From: Fasciolopsis buskii
Taxonomy: Eukaryota > Platyhelminthes > Trematoda > Plagiorchiida > Fasciolidae
Direction of reading: 5' to 3'
NCBI GenBank assembly: GCA_008360955.1
Contig: LUCM01009329.1
Span: 122,118 to 186,117, forward strand
Length of the DNA: 64,000 bases
Numbering within the stretch: the stretch's first letter is position 1; each line of letters opens with the position of its first letter. The translations under genes were made by a program, and so were the position numbers. The notes below the pieces were generated by a model. That model did not search any database. It was not told where the DNA came from and saw nothing but the letters and a program-made list of their open reading frames with translations. Below, in pieces: positions 24,230-35,214 of the stretch.

Positions 24230-27200
24230 CAAAAGTACATCTGCCATATTTGGACACGAAAGACTCCCCAAGGTGACACAATCAGCATGCCTAAATACCT
24301 CCCTCAAGATTAAAACGACTGTTCTCGGTGAGTAAAATAATGAAGCCGTCAATATACTCAAAGGAGACCGACAAACGAAATTTGGGTGAGGAAATGGAAC
24401 CGCATAAAAAAACCAGATGTTCCATGATGAATTATTTTTGTAAAAAGGAAATCAACATCAGACAAGTAAATTTTGTTGGATCTCACTACAACGTTGTTGC
24501 ATCAGCCTGAGCGTTTACATGAATCTTGAAAATACAATGGTGTCAGTTGTTTCGGAATGGTACAAGCATATTCACAATCCATGGGGAAGTTTGTTGATAA
24601 GCTGTTTTCCCTAGGTCATGTGGATCCTAATGGTACTTCAGATTTGTGGATTCGTTGTGACCTTCCTCACCCCGAATAGGCCGTTTATGTTCCGATTACT
24701 TTCAATCTGTTATACAAGTTTTCATACGCATGGTCACATAGGAGAGAAAACTTGAGTTTGCCCTTTTTATCTGTTTGTGTCAGGAAACCATTCTCCGGAG
24801 TATGGTCTAGTTTGAATCGCCACAGATTGCTCCACACGCTTTTCCTACTGTTCAAGTAATTATTTCCCTTATTGTACGTCTTTCCGTGTTTTCTTTCGAG
24901 CTTTCATTGCTTTGATCTGATTTGCCTGACCATAATTCCAAGCAAGTTCTCGAACTCAGTTCAGGACACCATGGAAAATACAAGGAGGACAACCGCACAA
25001 CGTAGCTCTGTCTCAGAGAATTTGTACACCTTTTCACGTGGTGATTCTCTGTAGGCCTTTCTTATTCTGACCACGTGGATGTTATTCTTTGGCAATTTCG
25101 AATTACCAGGAAGTTGCTTTCTGATAATTGGTTGCTTAAATATAAGAAAATAATTGTTTCATTTGATGATTCTCTTTTATTGACTGCCAACTCCCACTCA
25201 GTTCCTCGGTAAACGATAAAAACCACTGTTTTATTTCACCATTTGGCGCACATAATTTGCATAGCACTAATGACATCAACAACAGTGACTCTCATGAACC
25301 GTAGTTAAGCTCAAATGTAAAATTGATTAGAACATTTTCACTGAAAGTTTTAAGGTCGCTTGCGTTTAACAGTGGATTGATAGCTTTTTTGATGCATATA
25401 AAACCGTTCCGGTGTTCTAAAACGTCCCCGCCCAAAAGTTTCCAGATTACAATAAACCAACCGGTCACCTCGGAACGGATAAATTCGACTTATCAAATTT
25501 ACCGTCACGGTTTGGCAGCTTGTTAGCAGCGATAAATATGTTTGTGCTTGTGATCATTACGTTAATGGAGATTCTGAGCTAGTCTATTTTTTATTTGATC
25601 GACGGTTAATAGTCCCCATTTAGTCTTTTAGTTTTGTGCACACCTTATAATTTATTCGATTACAAAATAAGAATTTTCTGGAATTCAATGCATTTCGAAT
25701 TTTACTATTATCATTCTTTCTGCAACGTTTGGTCTGATCTGGTCAAGCGATCAACATCGTAGCTTTTTGATCCTAAGTGGATCGTTAGAAATCATCCGAG
25801 GTCTCATTTGGGAGCCCTATGTTGGCCGAGAGATCCTCTCTGAGGACGGTTTGCGTTGCCGTCTTAATAAAAAACGAAGTGAAAAAATAGAAATGCAAAG
25901 ACGAAAATGAATAGCGGTGATCGGGAATGTCTTCGTTGTCAGTGCTACTCGATCCGGCCCCGTGCCATGAGCATTCACTATTGTAGTGAACGAACGGGTT
26001 GCCCGCAAGTCATAAAACCTGATTCCCATAAGCCCTAGGTATATTAGTACTGCACAGCTTAGATTCGGAATGCTTACGACTCATCAAAAAAAGCCAGTAA
26101 CTAATCAAGCAAGTTATGTTTGAATGCGACTTCTCGATTCCGAATAAAAGGCCCAGATTTCATCTTTTTTGGTGCATTAATTATGCATTGTTATGGAAGA
26201 GTACTTTCAAGTCTGACCATTGTCGTTTACCGCAAGCCTCAGTCTGGCGAATTTGCCATGTAGGTTATGGTGTTCCTTGAGATATGCCTTGATCGGATTA
26301 ACACCAGTCATACAATTGGATTGTTTTTCTCATAGCTAATGAGTGATTGATTGCATTTACTGACTAAAGGTGGCCATAAAACGTTTTTGTATGATGTGTA
26401 GTAGCCAACGCGTAACCGACATTGCCTTGATAGGATGTCTTGTGATTCATGATCATGAACCCGTGGGGTCTCAATGCAAACAATAGTTCACGCAATAACT
26501 GCAGTGGGTTTATTCCAACCACCCGAATGAATAATCTCCCTGAATTTTTTCATACGAAATACAATCTACTCTTAAAAATTTGGAGTTAGGATGACGATCT
26601 TTCCAAACAATGCTCCTTTATGTGGTTAAGTGCATACTACAGTAAATTGCTAGTAGTGTGTCGAATTAGTTACAGCAATTAAATGGACGGATGCTCCTTT
26701 GAATGTAAGTTCCGCGAACCAGCCTCGGTCCATCCAATCAGCCGCGCACTCATAAAGCGCCAGACTCGGTTACTGCTTTCATTATAGTCCAGGAATAATA
26801 TACATAAATCACCCCATCCATGGTTTTAAACCCTATCTATTCACCTGGGGGATCTCCACTTTATCACTGTGCTAAACAGTCTCGTCCAGGCCGATCAGAA
26901 TTAACCTTGTTCGCATGCCGCCATCAATGATAACCGGGAGTATTCAACAGCATTGAACAGCAGCGTGCAAATGTCTCGTTAACTTCACCCAAATGTTTCG
27001 CAACACATTCAGATCTTCTCCGCTAGGGTCACAAACTGTACGCGGCAGAGTATAACCATAACCAATGAGTTATAACATGGGCGAAACCGAGTATGCTGCT
27101 TCCCAGATGACCCGAGCTTTGTTTTTGAAAGATACAACCTGAAGCGAAAATATTGCATTTGTTAATTACATTATGCAGCACATTTTGTTCTTTCTATCAA

Positions 27201-28041
27201 ATAAAAGATCGTCAAAAGTAACCATAATTTCTTTGACGGAGCAAGAATTCGTCATTTTTAGTTTGAGCAATTACTGACGCCTCACGCTACAATGTGATTT
27301 TGGACATATAGTGACATGGACAATAATTTCTCAAGAAAAGGCAGAACAGCTTTACCAATCGTAGCAAAACAAGAAAAACGATCTGGTATGACGTTTTTTA
27401 CCCAAAAAACAAAAAAACCTTCACTTTCCTTCGGGAGCAAATCTTAGTGGATTCCATCTAGTAGCAGCCATTTCCAATTCCCGGTAACTCTAACGTAAAA
27501 AACCAAGTCCAGCAGACACCAAGTTCTTGTATTAATCAAAATCGGATGGCTTATTTTGGTTTTCAATGATCAATACCCACTTAACGATTTTTCTGCAGGT
27601 TTATTTGGCCCATCACAGTACCTTGGCTTTCTTATATGGCGTTTTTGCTCAGACTATCGATTGACGCAATCGGTGCATTGTCGCCGCAGAAGTGTTGATC
27701 ATTGACCAGGATAATGGATACACTAAGCTAAAATCCATTACCCCTGTAAAAAATGGTGTTTGTGATAGTCACCTGGAGATTTGTTCTCATCGAATAATAT
27801 GACTGTCATTCAAATTTGGTTCAGGGAAAATGCTATTAATTTTATCTTTGCTAATTAAACTACAACTTTCATTTCATCAAATACTAATGTGATTTTTAAC
27901 TTAATAATATGGGACTATACCTGATTCCTATCAGACTGCTTCTATGTAAACGATAGCTGATTACTAAAATACATTCGGAGAAACTTAATTTACCAAGTTG
28001 CTGGTTTTAAAGAAGCAACCTTGGATCAACTGAATGCATAA
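24230..28041. other. No firm gene; probably flanks and introns
   Basis: The upstream exons of the minus-strand gene ending at 23649 should lie here but could not be fixed; 24852-25037 (-) is a weak candidate. On the + strand a strong acceptor (TTTTTCTGCAG) at 27600 opens a 34-codon frame that might be an exon of the gene at 28042-28384. The rest shows nothing recognisable. Confidence 0.3.
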
Positions 28042-28384
28042 TGGGCTATTAGAAATAAACGTACAGTTTTTAATCAATCATGTGCACCTTCCCAAAGTGA
28101 ACGGAAGCAAAAGAAATCATCGGACGTTCCAAGGATTGGTGATGAGTCGACCGGTTCAAGGGATCTTCAAGATATGGAAATGCCGTCACAAGGTTGTCCG
28201 AGAACAGTGAAACAGCTATGCGATTCCGAACGTGCATTAGTGTTCCTAATGGGAATGCCCAGTAAAGGTAAAGGCTTGCGTTCTTAATTGTTCATGAATA
28301 AGACATCATTATATGGCAAGGTTTGGTATGCTATGATAGAATGGAATGACTAACCTGTTGTCAGGACTCCTCGCTGCAAAATGA
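28042..28384 (+). CDS. Hypothetical gene, last two exons
   Basis: The first exon is open from 28042 (after a stop at 28039) to 28267 and has a clearly protein-like, charged composition (SERKQKKSSDVPRIGDES, then LCDSERALVFLMGMPSK). It ends at AAAG|GTAAAG with one base over. A 97-base intron ends in an excellent acceptor with a branch-point-like GACTAAC and CTGTTGTCAG. The last exon, 28365-28384, takes up the phase and ends GLLAAK-stop. The first half is low in hydrophobic residues, suggesting a disordered or nuclear/cytosolic segment. The true left border is unknown: acceptors near 28052 or 28066 are possible. No family is recognised. Confidence 0.45.
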
Positions 28385-28730
28385 TTCGAAATAAGCTTGA
28401 GGAATTGGAGTTTTGAGCTTACTCTGCAGTACTCGGGATTTCTACTGCTCTTTATTCAGTCCTCTATCAAATGAAATGGAATGGTGATAGAGTGGGTGCA
28501 AACTCTTTGAGGACTATGGGCCTGAGACCCGTCCGGTCCAAGTAATTTCTTACAGTTCTCTAAAAGTACTTCTTTGCAGATATCCGGGAGGAACGGACTA
28601 TGTTCAATTATTAAGAAACCAGTGAACATTTATTAGAATCTTCGACGTCCGTAAATGCCTTATTGCATGTGGATGGTTCTTTATAATCGTTAACCAGTGG
28701 TTTTAAGTATGTGCTATCCGAAGAACATTG

Positions 28731-28930
28731 AACGTTTTCACTAAATAATTCACGGCGTGATATCATCACTCAATTCACCATAAAAAACCATAGAAGCACT
28801 TTACAGCTATTTCATCCTTATTAGGAATCATCAGCAGTGCATTTCCACCGCGCCCAAATTGGGACGCGAACCCGGGACGAAAGTCTGGGAGTTGAATGCC
28901 TTAGCCATTACGCTACCCGGCAGGATCTCA
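28731..28930 (-). repeat. Hammerhead SINE, copy 4 (left arm of inverted pair)
   Basis: The best kept copy, read on the minus strand. The tRNA-like head near 28930 has an A-box-like TAGCGTAATGG and a B-box-like GGTTCGCGTCC; the hammerhead is at 28796-28840, followed by a tail shared with the copy at 5405-5606. It faces copy 5 head to head across about 150 bases. Confidence 0.82.
28796..28840 (-). ncRNA. Hammerhead ribozyme motif, core intact
   Basis: On the minus strand: GCACTG, CTGATGA, stem II TTCCT-AATA-AGGAT, GAAA, a minimal stem III (A-T-A with T-G-T), an A at the cleavage position, then AAGTGC closing stem I with one mismatch. All conserved core bases are present. A type I hammerhead with a tiny stem III is the form known in schistosome Sm-alpha elements and in animal retrozymes. 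Such forms often need a dimer to cleave efficiently. Confidence 0.78.
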
Positions 28931-29084
28931 GCGGTTGTTAGATGTCGTTATGTTGTTCACGTATGCGTTGCTGATTTGCAAGACCGCGGGCCGCTAGCGC
29001 AAAGTAATCGATCCCCGCTGATAGATGACTTCTCTGCAGGTGGCCTAGTTACAAAAAAAGGTTTTTGACATGACCTACAGAGCT

Positions 29085-29262
29085 CGGCTACTTGGTATGT
29101 GCTAGTAGTAGGAGGCGTTCAACTCTAAATCGTTCGTCCCGGGTTCTCGTCTCAATTCGGGCGCGGTGGAAATGCACTGCTGACGTTTCCTAACATGAAT
29201 GAAACCGCTGTACACATGCTTCTGTGGCTTCTTAATGGTGAGTTGAGCGGTGATATCACGTG
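29085..29262 (+). repeat. Hammerhead SINE, copy 5 (right arm of inverted pair)
   Basis: A + strand copy with a B-box-like GGGTTCTCGTCTC and a hammerhead at 29174-29219. The core is CTGACGT instead of CTGATGA, so it should be dead; GAAACC and part of stem I are kept. Its tail (CTTAATGGTGAGTTGAGCG) is shared with the fragment at 63115-63188. Confidence 0.75.
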
Positions 29263-31042
29263 GTTTTAGGCATCTCGTCGATTTAAGCACGGCAGAAATT
29301 TGCAAGTATGCAAAACCTTTAGTCTAGACCGTCCAGTTTTGATGGAATTCGCCAAGCACATGATCTGTTAGTAGACCATGCAATTAGGTGACTGAAATCT
29401 TAACAAATCAAATCGATTTGATGTGACAGGAAGGTATAAAATATCTATTGCTTGGTAGGTTTCCCTGAAGGCAATAAAAGATGAGCGTATCAGAACGCAG
29501 GAAAATTATCCTGTTTGACATCCCATTTCCTAGCAAAATATTTTCCAATTAAAAAGGCACTTCGGAAACTTTTCGTTACTGACATTATGCGGAATGTCTG
29601 TGGATGTTAGTTCCTCTTCCCCTTGTTTCATCCAAAGAAGACAGGGAAACTAAAGGGGAATATGTTTACGCATTGAATGAGGTGACGGTTTAAAACTTAA
29701 CCCCACTTTTATAGAAACGCTAAAGTTGCTAACCTTTCTGTTTGCACGAGTAACTTTCCCATGAGTCGTTTTACAATCCAGAGGCAGTTGAATTGCCACT
29801 ATGGCTTTCGTGAATGGACCGGGATTATTCTAAATATCTTTCTAAGTATTTTACGTAACGTAAGTTTAAAGAGCAGTTTTCTTAAATAGAATGCCTCTGG
29901 ATCATGAATTTTTTGGTTGCGGGCGAACTTCAAATAAGAAGACGGTTATCTGTTTAAATTAGTTTGAAAGACTACATAAATCAAATCCAATTCATGGTCT
30001 ACCAAAAGATTTTGTGTGTGCGGCAAATGGGTGAAATAATTTGATTTCGAATAGCAATCAGTAATACCAGATCTGATCATGTCAAGCTTGATTGTCCTAC
30101 CCCTAGAGAATAACTGTTGTCAGCAATATGATACTGTCATCACTGATTGATATTTGGCACCTTAAACACATGAATAGGGTCAAACAAATCCTATCCCAGT
30201 TGAGACTGCTGCCAAACAGAACGAGCCGATTCGTGTATGAAAAACACCCCCGTGATGCTTTCAAAGAGGTAAACTTTTGCGGTGCGCGCGGTGGTCTTGA
30301 TGGTTTCCAAGTGTTATTTGAGTCATTTTGCGAGCCAAAATATTCCAAAAAAATTTAAGCTAAATTATTTATCTAAAGCTGGACTGATATATAGCTAATA
30401 TGCCTGCATAACTACGCTTATCATTTACGCAGAATCATTAAGTGCACTCTGCATAGGATCTTAGCTGAGTGTTTGGGAGCTTGCGTGATCCATGGGCCCA
30501 TCTAAGAGTCCTGTGGTGACCCGTTCTCGGAACATCGTGTGGTCTGTTAAACAAACTCTCCCTGTATGAGTTCAAATGAGATTCTGGTCCCAGTCTCACA
30601 AAACAGCATGCAGGTGTGACCGTGACTGGATAGGAGAGCACGGGGTAGGCAAACAAGCAATAATAACGAAGTCGACCGAGTGCTAACGCGGAAATAAATT
30701 CTATTCACATACGAGACATACTGCTCACTGTAAAAATATTTTACCTGGAAAATATTACATGGAATAAGATGAAGCGGGAAGCAATAGCGATCAGTGTTAA
30801 CCCAATGGAGGCCACCGTTGAGACCAGCCACTAGAATACTAAAAGTCTCCGGAAAAGAATTAGACCATGGAAATTTGAGCGGGAATTCGCGTTAACTTGC
30901 GGCAAAGCTACTTGTCTGTAATGTTTGAACAAACCCATGGAACACAATGAGAACAACAGTGTGTCAAATAACCTCATTCATTTAGCGGTAGCTATGTCAA
31001 CAAGATGGTAAACAAGATTGCTAGCGTCAAAAAAGCTGAGGA
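29263..31042. other. No firm gene
   Basis: Short overlapping frames occur at 30103-30358 on both strands and at 30438-30831 on the minus strand. None shows a motif or convincing splice sites. Confidence 0.3.
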
Positions 31043-32017
31043 ATGGATGCAATTTCTATTCGTCCAAGTTCTGCTTCGAACGTGCACGGTGTGTACTTGC
31101 GTGCTTGTGTGCGTTGGGGTATGCGTACGAACCAGACGACCGATTTCATGCGGAGGAAAAGCAAATCGGGAGTCGTCGAGCTTGAAATAAATTTCTCATT
31201 ACGTTGGCAGGTACGTAGTCAGTACCCTGGGATTGTAGAAGATACAGTATTTTTCTTGTCTGCATAATTAGCTTCAAAATGTGTGGATTGAGCAAAACTA
31301 TTTGCCTTATCACTTAGGAACCAAAAGCATCAAAATACTAGTCAGCGGAACCAAATTCCCCTAATCCATTTCCGCGATAAAATCACAACCAGAGGTAATT
31401 ATAATACCCGCAGTAGTCATAGTGACTGAACTACCAAGATGATTTCACTATAGTTCAAGATAAAGAAACCATGATAGGTATTTTGTGCACTGCATTCGGC
31501 TGAAATCATCTTGTATCATATAAAATGTCACCGTGCTCGTGTAATCGAGGATTCCTCGTTTAATTTATTACAGCCTTAAAATCGGTTGCAGATAATTGTA
31601 CACACCTTGCATATGAACTTCCAACGGACTCAGTGATATAAACCTGAATTAACGAGGTTGCTTTCCAACAGGGAAGACTTTAAGGTGCACGCAAAGAAAG
31701 CATTTAAACAGGCTAGAAAAACTTTTGCTTAACGAAATACGCTTGGTGACTACTGCTTTCTGAGCAAAGCGTTCGTTCCCGTCGCCTTCATCTCCGCATA
31801 ATTAAAGTAAACGGAATTAAGTTAGTGACCTGCACTATGCATTTTACCATGGTAACGTTTTTCACAGGCTGAACAAGATGTCGATTTACGTCGTTTCCGA
31901 AACAGGATGCTCTGGGTAAATTAAGTTATCGTACACCGTTCACATTTAGTTAGCCGTCAAAATTCACGTACTGCTATTTCCTAGATCCCAAGAATCATTA
32001 AAAGTTCCTGTTTGTGA
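31043..32017 (+). CDS. Possible three-exon hypothetical protein, 82 aa
   Basis: Exon 1, 31043-31210, starts at an ATG with G at -3 and +4 (MDAISIRPSSASNVHGVYLR) and ends TGGCAG|GTACGT. Exon 2, 31868-31915 (48 bases), follows GTTTTTCACAG and reads AEQDVDLRRFRNRMLW before GTAAAT. Exon 3, 31985-32017, follows GCTATTTCCTAG and ends IIKSSCL-stop. All joins are in phase 0. The product is basic and has no signal peptide. A second reading is possible: exons 2 and 3 are also open in another frame, with an ATG at 31877 (MSIYVVSETGCSG, then SQESLKVPVCEASSWAQK) that would continue through a GTAAGT donor at 32054 towards a very strong acceptor at 32121. The two cannot be separated without transcripts. Confidence 0.35.
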
Positions 32018-34510
32018 AGCTTCAAGTTGGGCACAAAAGCTGGACGGACAGATGTAAGTGACTGTCAGCAGTTTGTCAGTTGTTAATTTCTTTCTTTTTA
32101 TTCCCTATTTTTTAACCCAGTTTCAAGAGTGACGTTTCATTGTGTTGGATCAGGTCAGCGGCCATTTACGACTTCAACTGAAAGTGCTTGGACATCAACT
32201 GCTAGATTGTCGTTGGCCACGTCATTCACAATTCATTCTTCATTGGCTTCAACAAATCACTTTGTTGACTGCTGTCAAAGTATTTCTTCTGTGTAAGTAT
32301 ACAAGTAACAAGCAGTTTACATTTCACGGGGGCATAAGACCAGTTTTCTCACCAGAAGGTTTTATTTGCCGATTACATTTTTTACTGCATAATGACAAAT
32401 AAATGACGTCAGATTTAAACAAGCCACGGCTTTTGACTTGTCTCAAACTGAATATAATGGTTCTCACCTTGACTGCTTTACGATAATTTATTCCAAGAGC
32501 GATTCAAATTCCTTGTCGCTCCAACCGACCTAAGTGTCACTCTACTTACGAATCATTCCTGTGCACAATGAGCGCTGAGATGTAAAAACTGAACAGAAAA
32601 CAATCGGAACACTTGCGTGTTAGATATTCAAGAACAAAAAAGACGCTCGGTATTGAAGAGCCCGTCAGACAGACTGTGAATGGATAGTTCTGTTTCCTCC
32701 ATTCCTCTTTCGCCGCTTATCACTGGTTAAGCGTTTGCCGCGTACATTTTCGACTGGACACCCGACTCTTTTGTGTTTGGTCTTTTCTGTCTATATTATC
32801 GGTAGCAAGTTTGGAACCTATCAGTTTGTTAAGAAACTTCTTCAAAACATAAACCGAGAAACGTAAGTGACGGGTGATAGTATAACTCCATCAAAGTGAC
32901 CAGTTACTAGATTCTATGCCGTGCGGTGGCAGTGTGTCACGAAATCCGATTCTTCCCGATATCAATTACGTGTGCTAATTATCATATTTTGATGTGTTGC
33001 TATTCGTTCTGGTGGGTTAAAAACTGTCTGAAACGTTTACAGAGGAACAACTGTTTCAAAAACAAAGCCACATCCGCTACAACAACATTAGGGTTCGATA
33101 CCAATGACAACCAAGCAATGGCCTGGGCGAGGATATCAAACACGTCAACAATACGAATCAAGTTAAAATTAGTCACCCAAACGGGAACACGCGCACGGGT
33201 AATGTCACCGACGAATAGAAAAAGTGATGTTGCACCGCGCTGGTATGAATGACCGAATCGGCAAATTGCAGACAATGAGTGTGCGGATACTCTTTGCATA
33301 TCATCATGGAGAAAATGAACCTTAGACGACGAGACAAGTTGCTCAAAGAGCACTAATAGCCAAATTGAACAAACTGTATGACTGTTCATGTCACACTCAG
33401 TGACAGGTTTTTGGCCATAAAATATTTGTCGTAAATAGCACAATAGTCCGGAAAAAGCTAACAGCATTCGGAGCAGTCACTGTTTGGTTTGTTACCGCAA
33501 TGTGTGCAAGTAGTAATCATATGATTAGCTTCCATGATTAGGAGTTAAGATGGCAGTAAACCATTCGATTATTTTTCAAAATGCTGAGATGGATGATAAG
33601 ACGTTGCGGTACGTTCGTTTCATTTTAGGAACATGACGCCAACTAATAAATGAAATTGTGGGTATTTTTGAAACTCAGACAAGAGATTTGAATTTGATAA
33701 TTGGAGCACATCATTACCAAAGTAGTCTGTTTTACATATATCTTCATCAGCAGAATGTAGCAAAAATCAAGAACCAGCGTACGATGCTTTGAACTGACGA
33801 CATGAATTGTTGGAATATCAGTCAATATGGAATTTCTGATGCTTTCCTTGATTCACGATCGTAAACATTTCAGCTCACCGGAAATACAGAGAGAGATTTT
33901 TCCGCAACAGACTCACTCATATAAACACCAGCATTGGAGTATACATGCATTTGAATTGCTGAACTGGTAGGTACCGGGCGCGCGCACCTGAGGAGCGGCA
34001 ATAACACCAAAACCGCTGGAACGCTTCACGGGAATTTGGATCTCTCATCGATATGCGATACAGTTTGCAATAAGAAGTACTTTTGATAGGTCTACACTGT
34101 CAATGCTAATTGTAATTCGACTGGCTTCTTCTGTCCTACGGAACATTTGTATGTCATATTAGATCATCATTATTGAAGTAAGCTATGAAAATGTTTGTGA
34201 CTCATTGAACAAACCGGGGTGATACTTTGACTTTAGCATACAATAATTGGTGGTCAGGCAAATTCTAACCCTTAGAACCCAAAACATATTCTTAGTAGCA
34301 CCGAGGATAATATCGATTATTGGTCTGCTACAAAATCAGCCAAACTTCACATCAAACATTGCTTTCAAACAAGCAAAATCAGACCGTGACAGAGCCGACC
34401 AATGCAAGTTAAACCAATCATAAAATTCCAGCGGAAATTAACGCGGAACTTCTGCCGGAAGGTAACGTTTTTCATGCAACATTTTTGTAGTAAGATGAAT
34501 ATTTTTGACA
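32018..34510. other. Strong splice signals but no assigned gene
   Basis: A very pyrimidine-rich acceptor (ending TTTTTTAACCCAG at 32121) is followed by a frame open to a GTAAGTATAC donor at 32294, then a short frame to a stop near 32391 with AATAAA at about 32397. These may be the end of an alternative gene model starting at 31877. The 155-codon minus frame at 33000-33467 overlaps a 108-codon + frame; neither is supported. Confidence 0.3.
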
Positions 34511-34824
34511 TCATAGTGACTGGGTTCCGTCGTTGTGAAATGATGAGATCGAAACATCAGGCGGATCAACAGCGTCCACAGGAGCACGAATATTGGGCTC
34601 GATGTCACATGTGATGAAACGCCAAATCCGTTGATTTGTCAGATTGATTCCCGCCTTACTCTTCTTGTTGCCACCTAGCATATGGACTTTATCATCTTGT
34701 GCCGTCAGTGTTGTGCTAATTGCATGGTTTATTGCTTGCAACGCAATTTGACCATTAGCCTTACTTAAATCTATGTAACTGATGCAAAAGCCCGTTGCTT
34801 GATAACAATTTGTACGCTATTATT
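34511..34824 (-). CDS. Possible terminal exon, about 104 codons
   Basis: The frame is open after a stop at 34825 and runs to a stop at 34511, with strongly protein-like codon use (ATGFCISYIDLSKANGQIAL, later DAVDPPDVSISSFHNDGTQ). The only acceptors near its left end are weak, so the border is uncertain. It has no ATG before an internal CATATG. It lies head to head with the + strand gene at 34854-35214, 30 bases away. No family is recognised. Confidence 0.3.
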
Positions 34825-34853
34825 TTTATTGGATAGCACCCTTCGAAATACAG

Positions 34854-35214
34854 GTTGTCTACGTGTGACATTTGGGGTTGGATTTCATGGTGAGTAACTG
34901 CTAACTCCTAAAACTTCTAGTCGGAGGCTGCTCATTGTAATGAATGGACAGTCTCAAACTGCCCAAATACAGCCCAGGTACGAACCCTAATGATGGTTTC
35001 TGGGCGACGAAATGGTCGCCACTGGGTTCTCAGCCCACAGGCCAAACTGAGATCTGAAAACCATGATGTACTGCAGGAATTGGAAGTTGACACCGACTCT
35101 TGCTTAGGTGGACGTAAATCGGAAGATATTTTTCACTTACGACCGAAAAGGACTACGTTTATCCGTTGGCCAGGCTCCTGTTTTAATGTCACTCAGATAC
35201 ATTCTTCTGGATAG
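34854..35214 (+). CDS. Hypothetical gene, last two exons
   Basis: Exon 34854-34889 follows CTTCGAAATACAG, reads CLRVTFGVGFH in the only frame that fits, and ends TTTCATG|GTGAGT with one base over. After an 83-base intron ending GCCCAAATACAG, the exon 34973-35214 takes up the phase and runs 79 codons to a stop (LSPQAKLRSENHDVLQELEV, ending QIHSSG). It is hydrophilic with an acidic middle and a basic stretch (HLRPKRTTFIRW). A polyadenylation hexamer is not obvious. The first exon of the gene is missing; an ATG at 34990 within the second exon is the alternative start, giving 74 residues. Confidence 0.38.

Noticed and set aside
33000..33467. Longest minus-strand frame outside transposons, 155 codons, hydrophobic
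   Set aside because: It overlaps a 108-codon frame on the other strand, shows no domain, and a frame of this size is expected about once by chance in a window like this.
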